This document shows, piece after piece, positions 1-6,262 of a stretch of 11,269 nucleotides of DNA. Numbering within the stretch: the first letter of the stretch is position 1; every line of letters begins with the position of its first letter. The position numbers and the translations under genes were made by a program. This DNA comes from an uncultured Gemella sp. (GTDB lineage: Bacteria; Bacillota; Bacilli; Staphylococcales; Gemellaceae), in the NCBI GenBank assembly GCA_927911695.1, contig CAKMQO010000047.1:1-11269 (forward strand). The letters run 5' to 3'. Below the pieces are notes generated by a model. The model worked only from the letters and a program-made list of their open reading frames with translations. It was not told where the DNA came from and did not search any database.

Positions 1-1
1 A

Positions 2-124
2 CTAGATCTTTCTAAACTTGCAGGTTGTGATGTAAGTACTGATGAACCACTTAAAGAAGCAATTGCTTATGTTGGTCACCTAGTAGACGAACTTTACAAC
101 TTAACAGATGAATTAAATAAATAA
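2..124 (+). CDS. 3' end of an unrecognised protein (partial)
   Basis: An open frame enters from the left edge and runs 40 codons to TAA at 122-124. The residues are mostly helix-forming and acidic; the last part reads YVGHLVDELYNLTDELNK. Forty residues are too few to place it in a family and I do not recognise it. The stop codon abuts the inverted-repeat element that starts at about 124, so any terminator for this gene would lie inside that element. It is on the same strand as ung, but about 240 bases of repeat DNA separate them, so co-transcription is uncertain. Confidence 0.7.
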   Translation, partial: LDLSKLAGCDVSTDEPLKEAIAYVGHLVDELYNLTDELNK

Positions 125-302
125 GGAGTGACTCAAAAATCGTTATTTCGTAGAAATCGATTTTGTCGAGTCACGCTCGCACAGTTTATTAGATATCTAA
201 AAAGCTTCTATAAAGCGAATTTAGATATCAATAAACCACTGCATCTATGAGGAGTGAATCGATAATATTGATTGTAAAAATTAATTTCATCGAATCACTC
301 CT
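124..302. repeat. Composite inverted-repeat element, copy 1 (MITE-like)
   Basis: The whole gap between the partial gene and ung is palindromic. Hairpin 1 pairs 125-142 with 158-174 (GGAGTGACTC against GAGTCAC). Hairpin 2 pairs 183-201 with 220-236 (TTTAGATATC arms). Hairpin 3 pairs 250-263 with 289-302 (AGGAGTGAATCGAT against ATCGAATCACTCCT). The outer ends AGGAGTGACTC and GAATCACTCCT form about 11-base terminal inverted repeats with one mismatch. The 124-250 part reappears in the opposite orientation at 2260-2389. No T-run follows any stem, so these are not obvious terminators, and no coding frame is present. It is most like a small non-autonomous mobile repeat; I do not recognise a named family. 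Confidence 0.6.
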
Positions 303-303
303 A

Positions 304-332
304 TTCTATTATATATATAACTATGATATACT
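304..332 (+). promoter_or_regulatory. Possible ung promoter
   Basis: TATACT at 327-332 is a good -10 hexamer. The -35 candidate 17 bases upstream (TTCTAT, 304-309) is poor. The site lies between the end of the repeat element and the ung ribosome binding site. TATGAT at 322-327 is an alternative -10. Confidence 0.3.
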
Positions 333-363
333 TTAACAAAGTAGTAATTTGAAGGAGTTTTAT

Positions 364-1068
364 ATGCATAACAGTTGGAATGAAGTAATAAACAATTATC
401 CAAAAATAGATGAACTTAATGAATTGATAGAAAAAATAGATAAAAAACGTCTTACTACAACAATCTATCCTCCAAAAGAGCAAGTTTTTAGAGTTTTTGA
501 CTTAGCATTAGAAGATATTAAAGTCGTAATATTAGGGCAAGATCCGTATCATAATCCTGAACAGGCATGCGGACTAAGCTTCTCTGTAAATGATGGGGTA
601 CCTCTTCCTAAAAGTCTTATAAATATTTACAAAGAGCTTCATGATGATTTAGGTATAAATCCAGCAAAAACAGGAAATCTTGAATCTTGGTTTAATCAGG
701 GGGTATTTCTTCTTAATGCGGTTCTTACTGTTGAAAAAAATTCTCCTGCGAGTCACAGCAAGATGGGTTGGGAAAATTTTACAGATTACATAATTGAAAC
801 TATTTCTGAAAAAAATGAAAATGTAGTCTTTGTTTTATGGGGAGCTTATGCAAAAAGTAAAAATAAACTAATTGATTCTTCAAAACATTTGATTATTGAA
901 TCAGCACATCCAAGTCCACTATCCGCATACCGTGGCTTTTTCGGAAGCAAAGTTTTCTCTCAAATTAATGATTATTTAGCCTCTCACGACAGAGGAAATA
1001 TAGACTTTGAATTGAAAATGAAAACAAATGAGCAAATTTCATTTTTTAAATATTTTAAAAAATTTTAA
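364..1068 (+). CDS. ung: Uracil-DNA glycosylase (family 1)
   Basis: Removes uracil from DNA by cleaving the N-glycosidic bond, the first step of base-excision repair in the cytoplasm. The 234-residue product is close to the usual family length. The water-activating loop GQDPYH is at about residues 58-63 with catalytic Asp60. The LLNAVLTVE segment follows at about 116-124, and the DNA-minor-groove motif HPSPLSAYRGFFG starts at His182. I chose ATG 364 because GAAGGAG (351-357) sits seven bases upstream. A TTG start at 349 would place the Shine-Dalgarno inside the gene. It appears to be a single-gene unit behind the repeat element. Its last codons overlap the TTTAAG-N5-TTTAAG site that seems to drive the RNA downstream. 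Confidence 0.97.
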   Translation: MHNSWNEVINNYPKIDELNELIEKIDKKRLTTTIYPPKEQVFRVFDLALEDIKVVILGQDPYHNPEQACGLSFSVNDGVPLPKSLINIYKELHDDLGINPAKTGNLESWFNQGVFLLNAVLTVEKNSPASHSKMGWENFTDYIIETISEKNENVVFVLWGAYAKSKNKLIDSSKHLIIESAHPSPLSAYRGFFGSKVFSQINDYLASHDRGNIDFELKMKTNEQISFFKYFKKF

Positions 1069-1095
1069 GTATATTTTAAGTAGGAGATATATAAT
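1064..1095 (+). promoter_or_regulatory. CiaR-type direct repeat plus -10 box
   Basis: TTTAAG at 1064-1069, five bases, TTTAAG at 1075-1080, nine bases, then TATAAT at 1090-1095. In streptococci the response regulator CiaR binds NTTAAG-N5-WTTAAG placed in the -35 region of its promoters, and small RNAs (csRNAs) are among its strongest targets. The half-sites and spacing here are exact. The first half-site overlaps the ung stop codon. The DNA is AT-rich, so chance cannot be excluded from one site. Confidence 0.5.
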
Positions 1096-1100
1096 GAGTA

Positions 1101-1403
1101 CCTAAACAAAAGTAATGAAATTTCATTCTTAACGACACTTGTCGTTTCTCCCTTTTAAGTTTGAAATTATTTTTGTTTAAACCAATATTTCGGTTAATTC
1201 TTTATGATATTAACAGATAATAAAACTTTTTAATTTTTTTTCATAATGTGGCTTGTCGCTCCCTAGGCAAGCCATTCTCCCTTTTAAAGAGTTGAAAGAC
1301 TCTTTTGTTATTTGTATATAAGATTAGATATAAACAAGCAAGAAATTGCTTAGAACTTAATTTAGTTCACCCGAAAAACGTGTTCCCCAAACACGTTTTT
1401 TTT
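1101..1403 (+). ncRNA. Candidate structured regulatory RNA with C-rich anti-Shine-Dalgarno motifs
   Basis: No coding frame fits here, but hairpins follow one another on the + strand. A 13-bp stem (1104-1116 with 1166-1178) encloses a small hairpin, AACGAC-actt-GTCGTT (1131-1146). Further stems are GGCTTG/CAAGCC (1250-1255 with 1268-1273), AAAGAGT/ACTCTTT (1286-1292 with 1299-1305), AAGCAA-gaaa-TTGCTT (1336-1351) and GAACT/AGTTC (1353-1368). An intrinsic terminator ends it. The 13-base motif TTCTCCCTTTTAA occurs twice (1146-1158, 1275-1287), each time just after a hairpin. CTCCC also sits in the GGCTTG loop and CCCC in the terminator loop. Unpaired C-rich motifs that can pair with Shine-Dalgarno sequences are typical of csRNAs and of RsaE/RoxS-type RNAs. 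Start is inferred from TATAAT at 1090-1095. It could be one RNA of about 300 nt or two, since TTGTTA-18-TATAAA (1305-1334) could start a shorter one. Confidence 0.5.
1374..1403 (+). terminator. Intrinsic terminator of the candidate RNA
   Basis: AAAAACGTGT, a TCCCCAA loop, ACACGTTTTT, then further T to make eight in a row. The - strand gene that ends at 1462 has its own terminator nearer to it, so this one probably serves the + strand RNA. The CCCC apical loop is notable. Confidence 0.8.
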
Positions 1404-1419
1404 ATTATATTTTTAAAAC

Positions 1420-1446
1420 AAAAAAACCTCAGACATTTTGTCTGAG
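1420..1446 (-). terminator. Intrinsic terminator after the membrane-protein gene
   Basis: CTCAGAC (1428-1434) pairs with GTCTGAG (1440-1446) around a five-base loop. On the - strand the stem is followed by seven T (A-run at 1420-1426). A run of five T on the + strand side (1448-1452) could make it bidirectional. Confidence 0.8.
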
Positions 1447-1461
1447 ATTTTTCATCATTTA

Positions 1462-2101
1462 TTATGCAGCTCTTCTATACCCTGCTCTTTGGGCTGCCTC
1501 TTCTGAATTAAAGACTAATAGGTTTTTAGCTGCAATATTATTGTAAGAAGGATGTGTTGGTGTATAGTAATAACCATTCTTTTTACTAGCTCTAACAATA
1601 ACCTTTCTAGGTTGTTGTACCTGTTGTTGCGATTGTTGATTTTGAGCTACTTGAACAACTTCTTTTTTCTCACTATCACTTTCATCTATTCTTTTTTTAG
1701 ATGGTGGTGGCGGAGCTATTTGTTGTTCTTTATTTTCTGTTGAATTTTCTTCTTTTTTCTCTTCAGAAGATTGTTCTTCTACTTTTTTATCACGCTCTTC
1801 TTTTTTCTCTTGGAAAGTTTTTCTTTGTTCTTCTTTTCTAGCTTCACTAAAATGATTTGTCATTAGCATTGTTAACATCATAACAAGTGCACTTACAGCA
1901 CCTAAGACAACTTTTTTTCAAACGCGTTTTTCGTTGAATAAGTTTTACAATAGGTGGACATAATAGTATAAAACTTAATACAAATACGACAATAGCGTAT
2001 CTAATACCATGAGTAAACACCATGCTAAGTGATATTATCATAAATACTAAAAAGATAAACCACAAAATAACTTGTCCATGTTCTTTCATGAATTTATTCA
2101 C
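1462..2101 (-). CDS. Three-helix membrane protein with charged Gln/Pro-rich tail (frameshifted)
   Basis: Two overlapping frames join into one protein of about 212 residues if one A is dropped from the A7 run at 1912-1918. The first frame gives two hydrophobic helices (residues about 9-31 and 33-55) and a basic RKTRLKK stretch. The second continues directly with a third helix (VVLGAVSALVMMLTMLM). After that come a Lys/Glu-rich likely coiled coil, a PPPP stretch, a Gln-rich linker and a C-terminal segment with YYYTPTHPSYNN and VFNSEEAAQRAGYR. That end resembles the small Ada-like metal-binding modules of some secreted proteins but lacks their cysteines. I do not recognise the whole protein. GTG at 2101 is preferred because AAGGAG lies seven bases upstream; ATG 2089 is the alternative. 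It has its own promoter and terminator, so it is monocistronic. Confidence 0.65.
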
Positions 2102-2132
2102 AATATTTCTCCTTAAAAATAATCACTTATCT

Positions 2133-2161
2133 ATTTTAACACTTTCTTAGCTAATAGACAA
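2133..2161 (-). promoter_or_regulatory. Promoter of the membrane-protein gene
   Basis: On the - strand TTGTCT (2156-2161), 17 bases, TAAAAT (2133-2138): a good sigma-A-type promoter ending about 30 bases before the GTG start. Confidence 0.7.
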
Positions 2162-2259
2162 TTATTTTTATAAATAACTTTAACTTTCATGAAATTTAAA
2201 CCTTTTCAAACGAAATTATCCCTTGTGTTCTATTCTTTTAAAAAAGTTTATATGTGAAT

Positions 2260-2389
2260 TCATAGTCCTAGCAGTGATTTATCAATATCTAAATTCACTT
2301 TTAAAAGTTTTTCAGATACCTAATAATCTTAGTAGAGGGTGATTCAACAAAATCGATTGGTCCGATATCATGATCTTTGAATCACTTAC
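2260..2389. repeat. Composite inverted-repeat element, copy 2
   Basis: Read on the + strand, this stretch aligns with the reverse complement of 124-250. It shares TCATAG, CAGTG[GA]TTTAT, ATATCTAAATTC (2285-2296), AGATA[TC]CTAATAA and GTGA[CT]TC[GA]ACAAAATCGATT, with gaps of only a few bases. It has its own hairpin, GTGATTCAA (about 2340-2348) with TTGAATCAC (about 2377-2385). The equivalent of hairpin 3 in copy 1 is missing. Because the two copies are in opposite orientation and in unrelated gene contexts, a mobile or dispersed repeat fits better than a strand-specific riboswitch. No clear terminator for the thiolase gene is seen apart from this element. Confidence 0.6.
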
Positions 2390-2394
2390 TGTAA

Positions 2395-3572
2395 TTATTT
2401 TCTAGAAACAACCATAGAGATACCTTGACCTCCACCTATGCAAAGTGAGCATAGTCCTTTCTCTTTGTTGTCTTTAATTAGTGCATGAACTAATGTAACT
2501 AAGATACGACAACCGCTCGCACCTATTGGATGTCCTAGCGCTATTGCACCACCACGCGTATTAACCTTAGTCGGATCTAGGTTTAATAGACGTGTTACAG
2601 CTATAGATTGCGCCGCGAAAGCTTCGTTCATTTCAAATAAATCAATATCTTCGATATTTAAACTTAATTTTTCTAGTACCTTTTGTGTTGCAGGTACTGG
2701 CCCTAGTCCCATTACCTTATTATCTAGACCTGCTGAGGCATATCCTTCAATGTAACAAAGAACATCTAAACCTAGTTCTTTGGCACGTTTTTCACTCATT
2801 AGAATAACACAAGCAGCTCCATCATTAATTCCCGAAGCATTCCCCGCTGTTACAGTTCCATCTTTTTGAAAGCTGGACGTAATTTAGCTAAGCTTTCTAA
2901 TGTTGTATTTCCACGAACATATTCATCTGTATCAAATGTAATCTCCTCACGTCTAGTTTTAATAGTTATAAGCACAATTTCATCAACAAATAGATTATTC
3001 TCAATTGCTGAAGCCGCCTTTTTTTGACTCGCTAGAGCAAATTCATCTTGTTCTTCTCTTGTAATACCGTATTGCTCTGCGATATTTTCGGCAGTAATAC
3101 CCATGTGATAATTCTCAAAAGCATCAGTCAGACCATCATTAATTATAGTATCTTCTAATTCAAAGCTACCTAGTTTTTGACCAAAACGAGCATTTTTCGT
3201 ATAATGTGGCGCCGCACTCATATTCTCTACTCCACCACAAACTACGATATCATTGTCTCCTATCATAATAGATTGAACTCCAAGAACAACGCTCTTTAGT
3301 CCTGATCCACAAACTTTATTGACAACAAAGGCGCTTTTCTCTTTTGGAATACCTGCATTAACAGCAATTTGTCTTGCTACATTCTGTCCAAGACCAGTCT
3401 GCAATACATTACCGAATATAATTTCATCAACAAGATTTGGATCAAGATTTACACTTTCTAAGGCTTGTTTTACAAGATCTCCACCGATTTTTGCTGCAGA
3501 AACATCTTTTAAACTTCCTCCAAAACTTCCTATAGCAGTTCTTTTCGCACTTACAATAGCAACTCTATTCAT
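2395..3572 (-). CDS. Acetyl-CoA acetyltransferase (biosynthetic thiolase), frameshifted
   Basis: Condenses two acetyl-CoA to acetoacetyl-CoA, the entry to the mevalonate pathway whose next two genes (mvaS, mvaA) lie at the far end of this window; it may also serve fatty-acid metabolism. The repaired protein is 392 residues, the family's standard size. Cys88 ([10 protein letters not shown]), His348 ([10 protein letters not shown]) and Cys378 (CIGGGQG) match the nucleophile, His and second Cys of thiolase II enzymes. One A is missing from a run at 2863-2867 (five instead of six). Without it the frame stops at 2850; with it the frame runs on through [20 protein letters not shown] 3572 is chosen because AGGAG precedes it by about nine bases and [15 protein letters not shown] is the normal start. 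It is a single gene, divergent from the lipoprotein gene. Confidence 0.93.
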
Positions 3573-3604
3573 GTTTTTTTCTCCTAAATTTAGTTTACTA
3601 GTAT

Positions 3605-3633
3605 ATTTTACTATAAAAATCACACTTCATCAA
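3605..3633 (-). promoter_or_regulatory. Promoter of the thiolase gene
   Basis: On the - strand TTGATG (3628-3633), 17 bases, TAAAAT (3605-3610). The leader before the thiolase ATG is short, about 25-30 bases. Confidence 0.7.
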
Positions 3634-3636
3634 ATA

Positions 3637-3682
3637 ATGTAACATAACTATGCTAATCCTAAAAATTACACTAATGTAACAT
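3637..3682. promoter_or_regulatory. Direct repeat ATGTAACAT between divergent promoters
   Basis: ATGTAACAT occurs exactly at 3637-3645 and 3674-3682, 37 bases apart. The second copy is part of TTACA-CTAA-TGTAA, a short inverted repeat. More TGTAA words lie toward the lipoprotein promoter (about 3708, 3718, 3738). The position just upstream of the thiolase -35 would suit a regulator, but no known operator was matched. Confidence 0.3.
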
Positions 3683-3730
3683 TTATTAAATATTTCCGTA
3701 ATATAAATGTAATATATTTGTAACAAAAGG

Positions 3731-3759
3731 TTGTATTTTGTAATTTTAGGATGTATAAT
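3731..3759 (+). promoter_or_regulatory. Promoter of the lipoprotein gene
   Basis: TTGTAT (3731-3736), 17 bases, TATAAT (3754-3759): near-consensus sigma-A promoter about 38 bases before the start codon. Confidence 0.8.
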
Positions 3760-3797
3760 ATAAATATAAAGAAGTTATACAAAAGAAGGTGGATAAT

Positions 3798-4646
3798 ATG
3801 AACAAACTTCTAAAAACAACAGGTATATTTATTTTAGGAATAGGGCTTATGACTGGTTGTACAGATAAGGTGGCACAAAAAATTGATAATAACAATAATA
3901 ATGTAACTAGCGAAGTAACGACTACTGAAGAAACACCAACTTCTTTAGCTAACCTACAAAAAGAAGTTGAACATATTAAACAAGCAGATACTAACGTTAG
4001 TAACAATATTATTAATAGCAAACCTACAACCCAGGTAGCAACTCCTACTAGAAAAAACACTACAATACAACAAACCACTCAGACTGTAAAACATGACTTA
4101 GCTAAAGCCGGAGAGATTTTACAACCTATGGCATACGGAATGTTAAACTTAAAAGGTAGTACTACTGCTAATGTAGTTCGATTTATCGCTAGTAATGATG
4201 GTAGCGATAATGTGATAAAACAAATAAACTTGACTAAAGTATTGGACTTACTAAATACATACAATGCACAAACATTCCATAAACAAGACGTACTACTAAG
4301 ATTACAAATGATAAAGAAATTGAATTTGTTCAATTAAATAATAGAGTTACTGATTTTAGCAAACAAAACTTAGAAAAATTGATGAATCATAAAAATAAAA
4401 GTTGTATACTTCGCAAAAGATCAAGTCTTCTTAGTTAAAAGTGATATTGGTTACGGTGGAGCCACTGACGCAATCTTCATGCCAGTGGAAAAATGGGAAG
4501 TTAAAGAAGAGAGAGTTCTTATTCCATACGTAAACATCGCTACTAGAAAACCTGTAGGTATGATGACACTTCACTTAAACAATAAAAACTACGAAAGCGG
4601 AGCAAATAGAACAATATATTACGTAGAAAAATTCGAATTATATTAA
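3798..4646 (+). CDS. Uncharacterised lipoprotein (two compensating frameshifts)
   Basis: A signal peptide with a basic N-terminus (MNKLLK), a hydrophobic core and a lipobox ending MTG-Cys21 predicts a lipid-anchored surface protein. An Asn/Thr-rich, low-complexity linker follows to about residue 95, then a globular region. Frame 0 runs from ATG 3798 to about 4290. The next ~110 bases read sensibly only in another frame (TNDKEIEFVQLNNRVTDFSK). From the A-run at 4397-4400 the original frame resumes (VYFAKDQVFLVKSDIGYGG) and ends at TAA 4644-4646. One lost and one gained base would explain this; the intact protein is about 282 residues. ATG 3798 is preferred to GTG 3789 because AAGGTGG (3786-3792) precedes it. 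I do not recognise the family. Own promoter and terminator make it monocistronic. Confidence 0.7.
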
Positions 4647-4657
4647 AAAAACAAAGG

Positions 4658-4688
4658 ACATCGTCATTTCACATGGCGATGTTTTTTT
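4658..4688 (+). terminator. Intrinsic terminator of the lipoprotein gene
   Basis: ACATCGTCAT pairs with ATGGCGATGT (one G-U pair) around a five-base loop and is followed by seven T. Confidence 0.88.
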
Positions 4689-4733
4689 ACGTTAAGTTAA
4701 AATCGATATCCAAGGAACCTCTTTATTGAAATA

Positions 4734-4783
4734 ATATAAAAATAGGTAACCGACTTAAGTTCTACCTTTGCCAGTTACCTATA
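4734..4783 (-). terminator. Terminator of the glsB-amaP-asp23-csbD operon
   Basis: On the - strand ATAGGTAAC (4774-4782) pairs with GTTACCTAT (4742-4750) and is followed by five T then an AT-rich tail. The loop is long, about 23 bases. A sister hairpin with compensating changes follows the other csbD gene (7701-7744). Confidence 0.65.
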
Positions 4784-4853
4784 TAGATTCCTATTTAATA
4801 TTACTGAGATTTACTAGTTTTCTAATAAAAGGATTTAATAAATAATAGTCTTA

Positions 4854-5270
4854 TTATTTAACCATTTTCTTTACATCTTCAATAGCATCTTCTGCAGCTT
4901 CTTTTACATCTTCTGCCACTTCTTTTACTTTAGAAAATAGTTTTCCAGCGAATCCTTCTTCTTCAACAGCTTCTTTAGCATCTTCTGCTTTATCTTCTAC
5001 AGCATCTTTTACGTCTTCTGCTTTGTCTGCTGCTCCATCTTTTAATTCTGCTGCTTTTTCTACTACTGCATCTTTAACATCTGCCGCTTTATCCGCTACT
5101 ACACTAGCTACATTTTTTACACCGTCAAATGCATCTTCTGCTGCTTCTTTTACTTTTGAAACTACTTTTTCTGCGAATCCTTCAGCTTGTAATTTATCGT
5201 TACCTGTTAATTTCCCTAATCCTTCTTTTACTGAACCTTTTAATTGATCAAATTTGTTTTCTAATGACAT
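4854..5270 (-). CDS. CsbD-family stress protein with LEA-like 11-mer repeats
   Basis: The first ~45 residues ([21 protein letters not shown]...) are a CsbD domain, a small helical domain common in general-stress proteins and of unknown biochemical role. The protein is 138 residues, about twice a usual CsbD. The extra part has four perfect-length 11-residue repeats at 60-103 ([44 protein letters not shown]). A C-terminal [16 protein letters not shown] module (105-138) follows and echoes residues 31-54. The 11-mers are amphipathic, rich in Ala/Lys/Asp/Glu, and resemble group 3 LEA desiccation proteins. No signal peptide: it should be cytoplasmic. AGGAGG lies seven bases before the ATG. It is the last gene of the operon, 33 bases after asp23. 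A protective or membrane-surface-coating role is inference. Confidence 0.85.
   Translation of the reverse strand: MSLENKFDQLKGSVKEGLGKLTGNDKLQAEGFAEKVVSKVKEAAEDAFDGVKNVASVVADKAADVKDAVVEKAAELKDGAADKAEDVKDAVEDKAEDAKEAVEEEGFAGKLFSKVKEVAEDVKEAAEDAIEDVKKMVK
4962..5093 (-). repeat. Four 33-bp repeats coding 11-residue LEA-like units (csbD)
   Basis: Encodes residues 60-103 of the long CsbD protein as four uninterrupted 11-residue units with the pattern [DE]KA-[AE]-[DE]-x-K-[DE]-x-x-x. The units differ in sequence, so this is an old tandem repeat rather than a recent slippage product. Confidence 0.75.
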
Positions 5271-5303
5271 AATAGTGCCTCCTAAATATTATTCTTTATA
5301 TCT

Positions 5304-6236
5304 TTATTTATCTTTTTTTACCATATTTTTTACGCCGTCATAAGCATCTTCTACGGCATCTTTAGCATCCTCTGCAGCCTCTTTCACTTTTGAAAATAGT
5401 TTCCCCGCGAATCCTTCATCTGCTTTGTTCGATACTACTTCTTTTGCTTCTTTTGCTTTGTCTGCAGTTGCTTCTTTTGCATCTTCTGCTTTGTCTGCTG
5501 CTGCGTCTTTTGCATCTTCTGCTTTTTCTACTACCGCTTCCTTAGCTTCCGATGCTACTTCTTTCGCTTCTTCTACTTTGTCTGCTGTTGCTTCTTTTAC
5601 TTCTTCTGCTTTTTCTACTACTGCATCTTTTACATCTACAGCTTTGTTTACCACTGCATCTTTTACATCTACAGCCTTATCTACAACTACTTCAGTTACA
5701 TCTCCGACTTTCTCTTTAACTGTTGAAAATCCATCACTTATACCTGCTTTAGCTGATGTAAAGGTATCAGATGCAAATTCTCCTGTTGATTCAACAACAT
5801 TAGAAACACGATCTTGTAAACTTACTGAATCTGCTTCATGTTGTTCTTTAGTTTTAATATCGATTACATTGACATTAACTTCTACAACTTCTAATCCAGT
5901 CATTTTGTTTATATCAGTTGTAATCACTCGTTTAATTTCCTCAAAGATTTCAGGAACGCTTTTTTTATACTCGACTATGATATTTAAATCAACAGCTACT
6001 TGTTCCTTACCGACTTCAATATTAACACCTGATGTAACATTATCAGTATTAATTAATTTATCTGTTAAATTTGAGAAAAAACCTCCATCAACTGCTAGTA
6101 ATCCTGAAACATTTTCTATAGCTTGACCGATAATTTTTTTAATTACATCATTATCAAATGTCAATTCTCCTCTTGCTTCACTATTACTTGTAGTTAATTC
6201 TTTTGTTTCTATATTATTTTCATTTGGATTAGACAT
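5304..6236 (-). CDS. asp23: Asp23/Gls24 envelope-stress protein with C-terminal LEA-like repeats
   Basis: Residues about 19-130 form an Asp23 domain (GELTFDNDVIKKIIGQAIEN... through EYKKSVPEIFEEIKRVI). In Staphylococcus, Asp23 is an abundant cytoplasmic protein held at the membrane by AmaP and linked to cell-wall stress. At 310 residues it is nearly twice the usual Asp23. The extension has seven 11-residue units at 186-269, interrupted by one 7-residue unit (EAKEAVV, 230-236). It ends with [20 protein letters not shown] (275 onward), shared with both CsbD proteins here. No signal peptide or membrane helix is seen. AGGAG lies about ten bases upstream of ATG 6236, and the DUF2273 gene ends 26 bases before. 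The operon order amaP-DUF2273-asp23 is the conserved one. The repeat tail is inferred to form a long amphipathic helix. Confidence 0.9.
   Translation of the reverse strand: MSNPNENNIETKELTTSNSEARGELTFDNDVIKKIIGQAIENVSGLLAVDGGFFSNLTDKLINTDNVTSGVNIEVGKEQVAVDLNIIVEYKKSVPEIFEEIKRVITTDINKMTGLEVVEVNVNVIDIKTKEQHEADSVSLQDRVSNVVESTGEFASDTFTSAKAGISDGFSTVKEKVGDVTEVVVDKAVDVKDAVVNKAVDVKDAVVEKAEEVKEATADKVEEAKEVASEAKEAVVEKAEDAKDAAADKAEDAKEATADKAKEAKEVVSNKADEGFAGKLFSKVKEAAEDAKDAVEDAYDGVKNMVKKDK
5430..5681 (-). repeat. Tandem 33-bp repeats coding LEA-like 11-mers (asp23)
   Basis: Encodes residues 186-269: units [44 protein letters not shown], a short [29 protein letters not shown] and DKAKEAKEVVS. The first two units are nearly identical, which suggests recent expansion at that end. 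Copy number is a likely site of strain variation. Confidence 0.8.
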
Positions 6237-6262
6237 ATATCTTTTCTCCTAATTACAAATTT

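Noticed and set aside
124..302. A riboswitch or T-box leader for ung
   Set aside because: The same sequence occurs in the opposite orientation in an unrelated context, and no T-box or known riboswitch core is visible.
1081..1105. A tiny frame behind AGGAG: ATG AGT ACC TAA at 1094-1105
   Set aside because: The Shine-Dalgarno spacing is good, but three codons make no protein, and the same bases form the -10 box after the TTTAAG repeats. It could also be the remnant of a deleted gene start; I favour the promoter reading.
3746..4333. Open - strand frames opposite the lipoprotein gene
   Set aside because: No ribosome binding site. The composition is an echo of the Asn/Thr-rich coding strand, and the + strand has a signal peptide, promoter and terminator.
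5023..6126. Long + strand frames rich in Ser/Ala opposite csbD and asp23
   Set aside because: They are the complement of the repetitive Ala/Lys/Glu codons; there are no start signals and the - strand proteins are recognisable.
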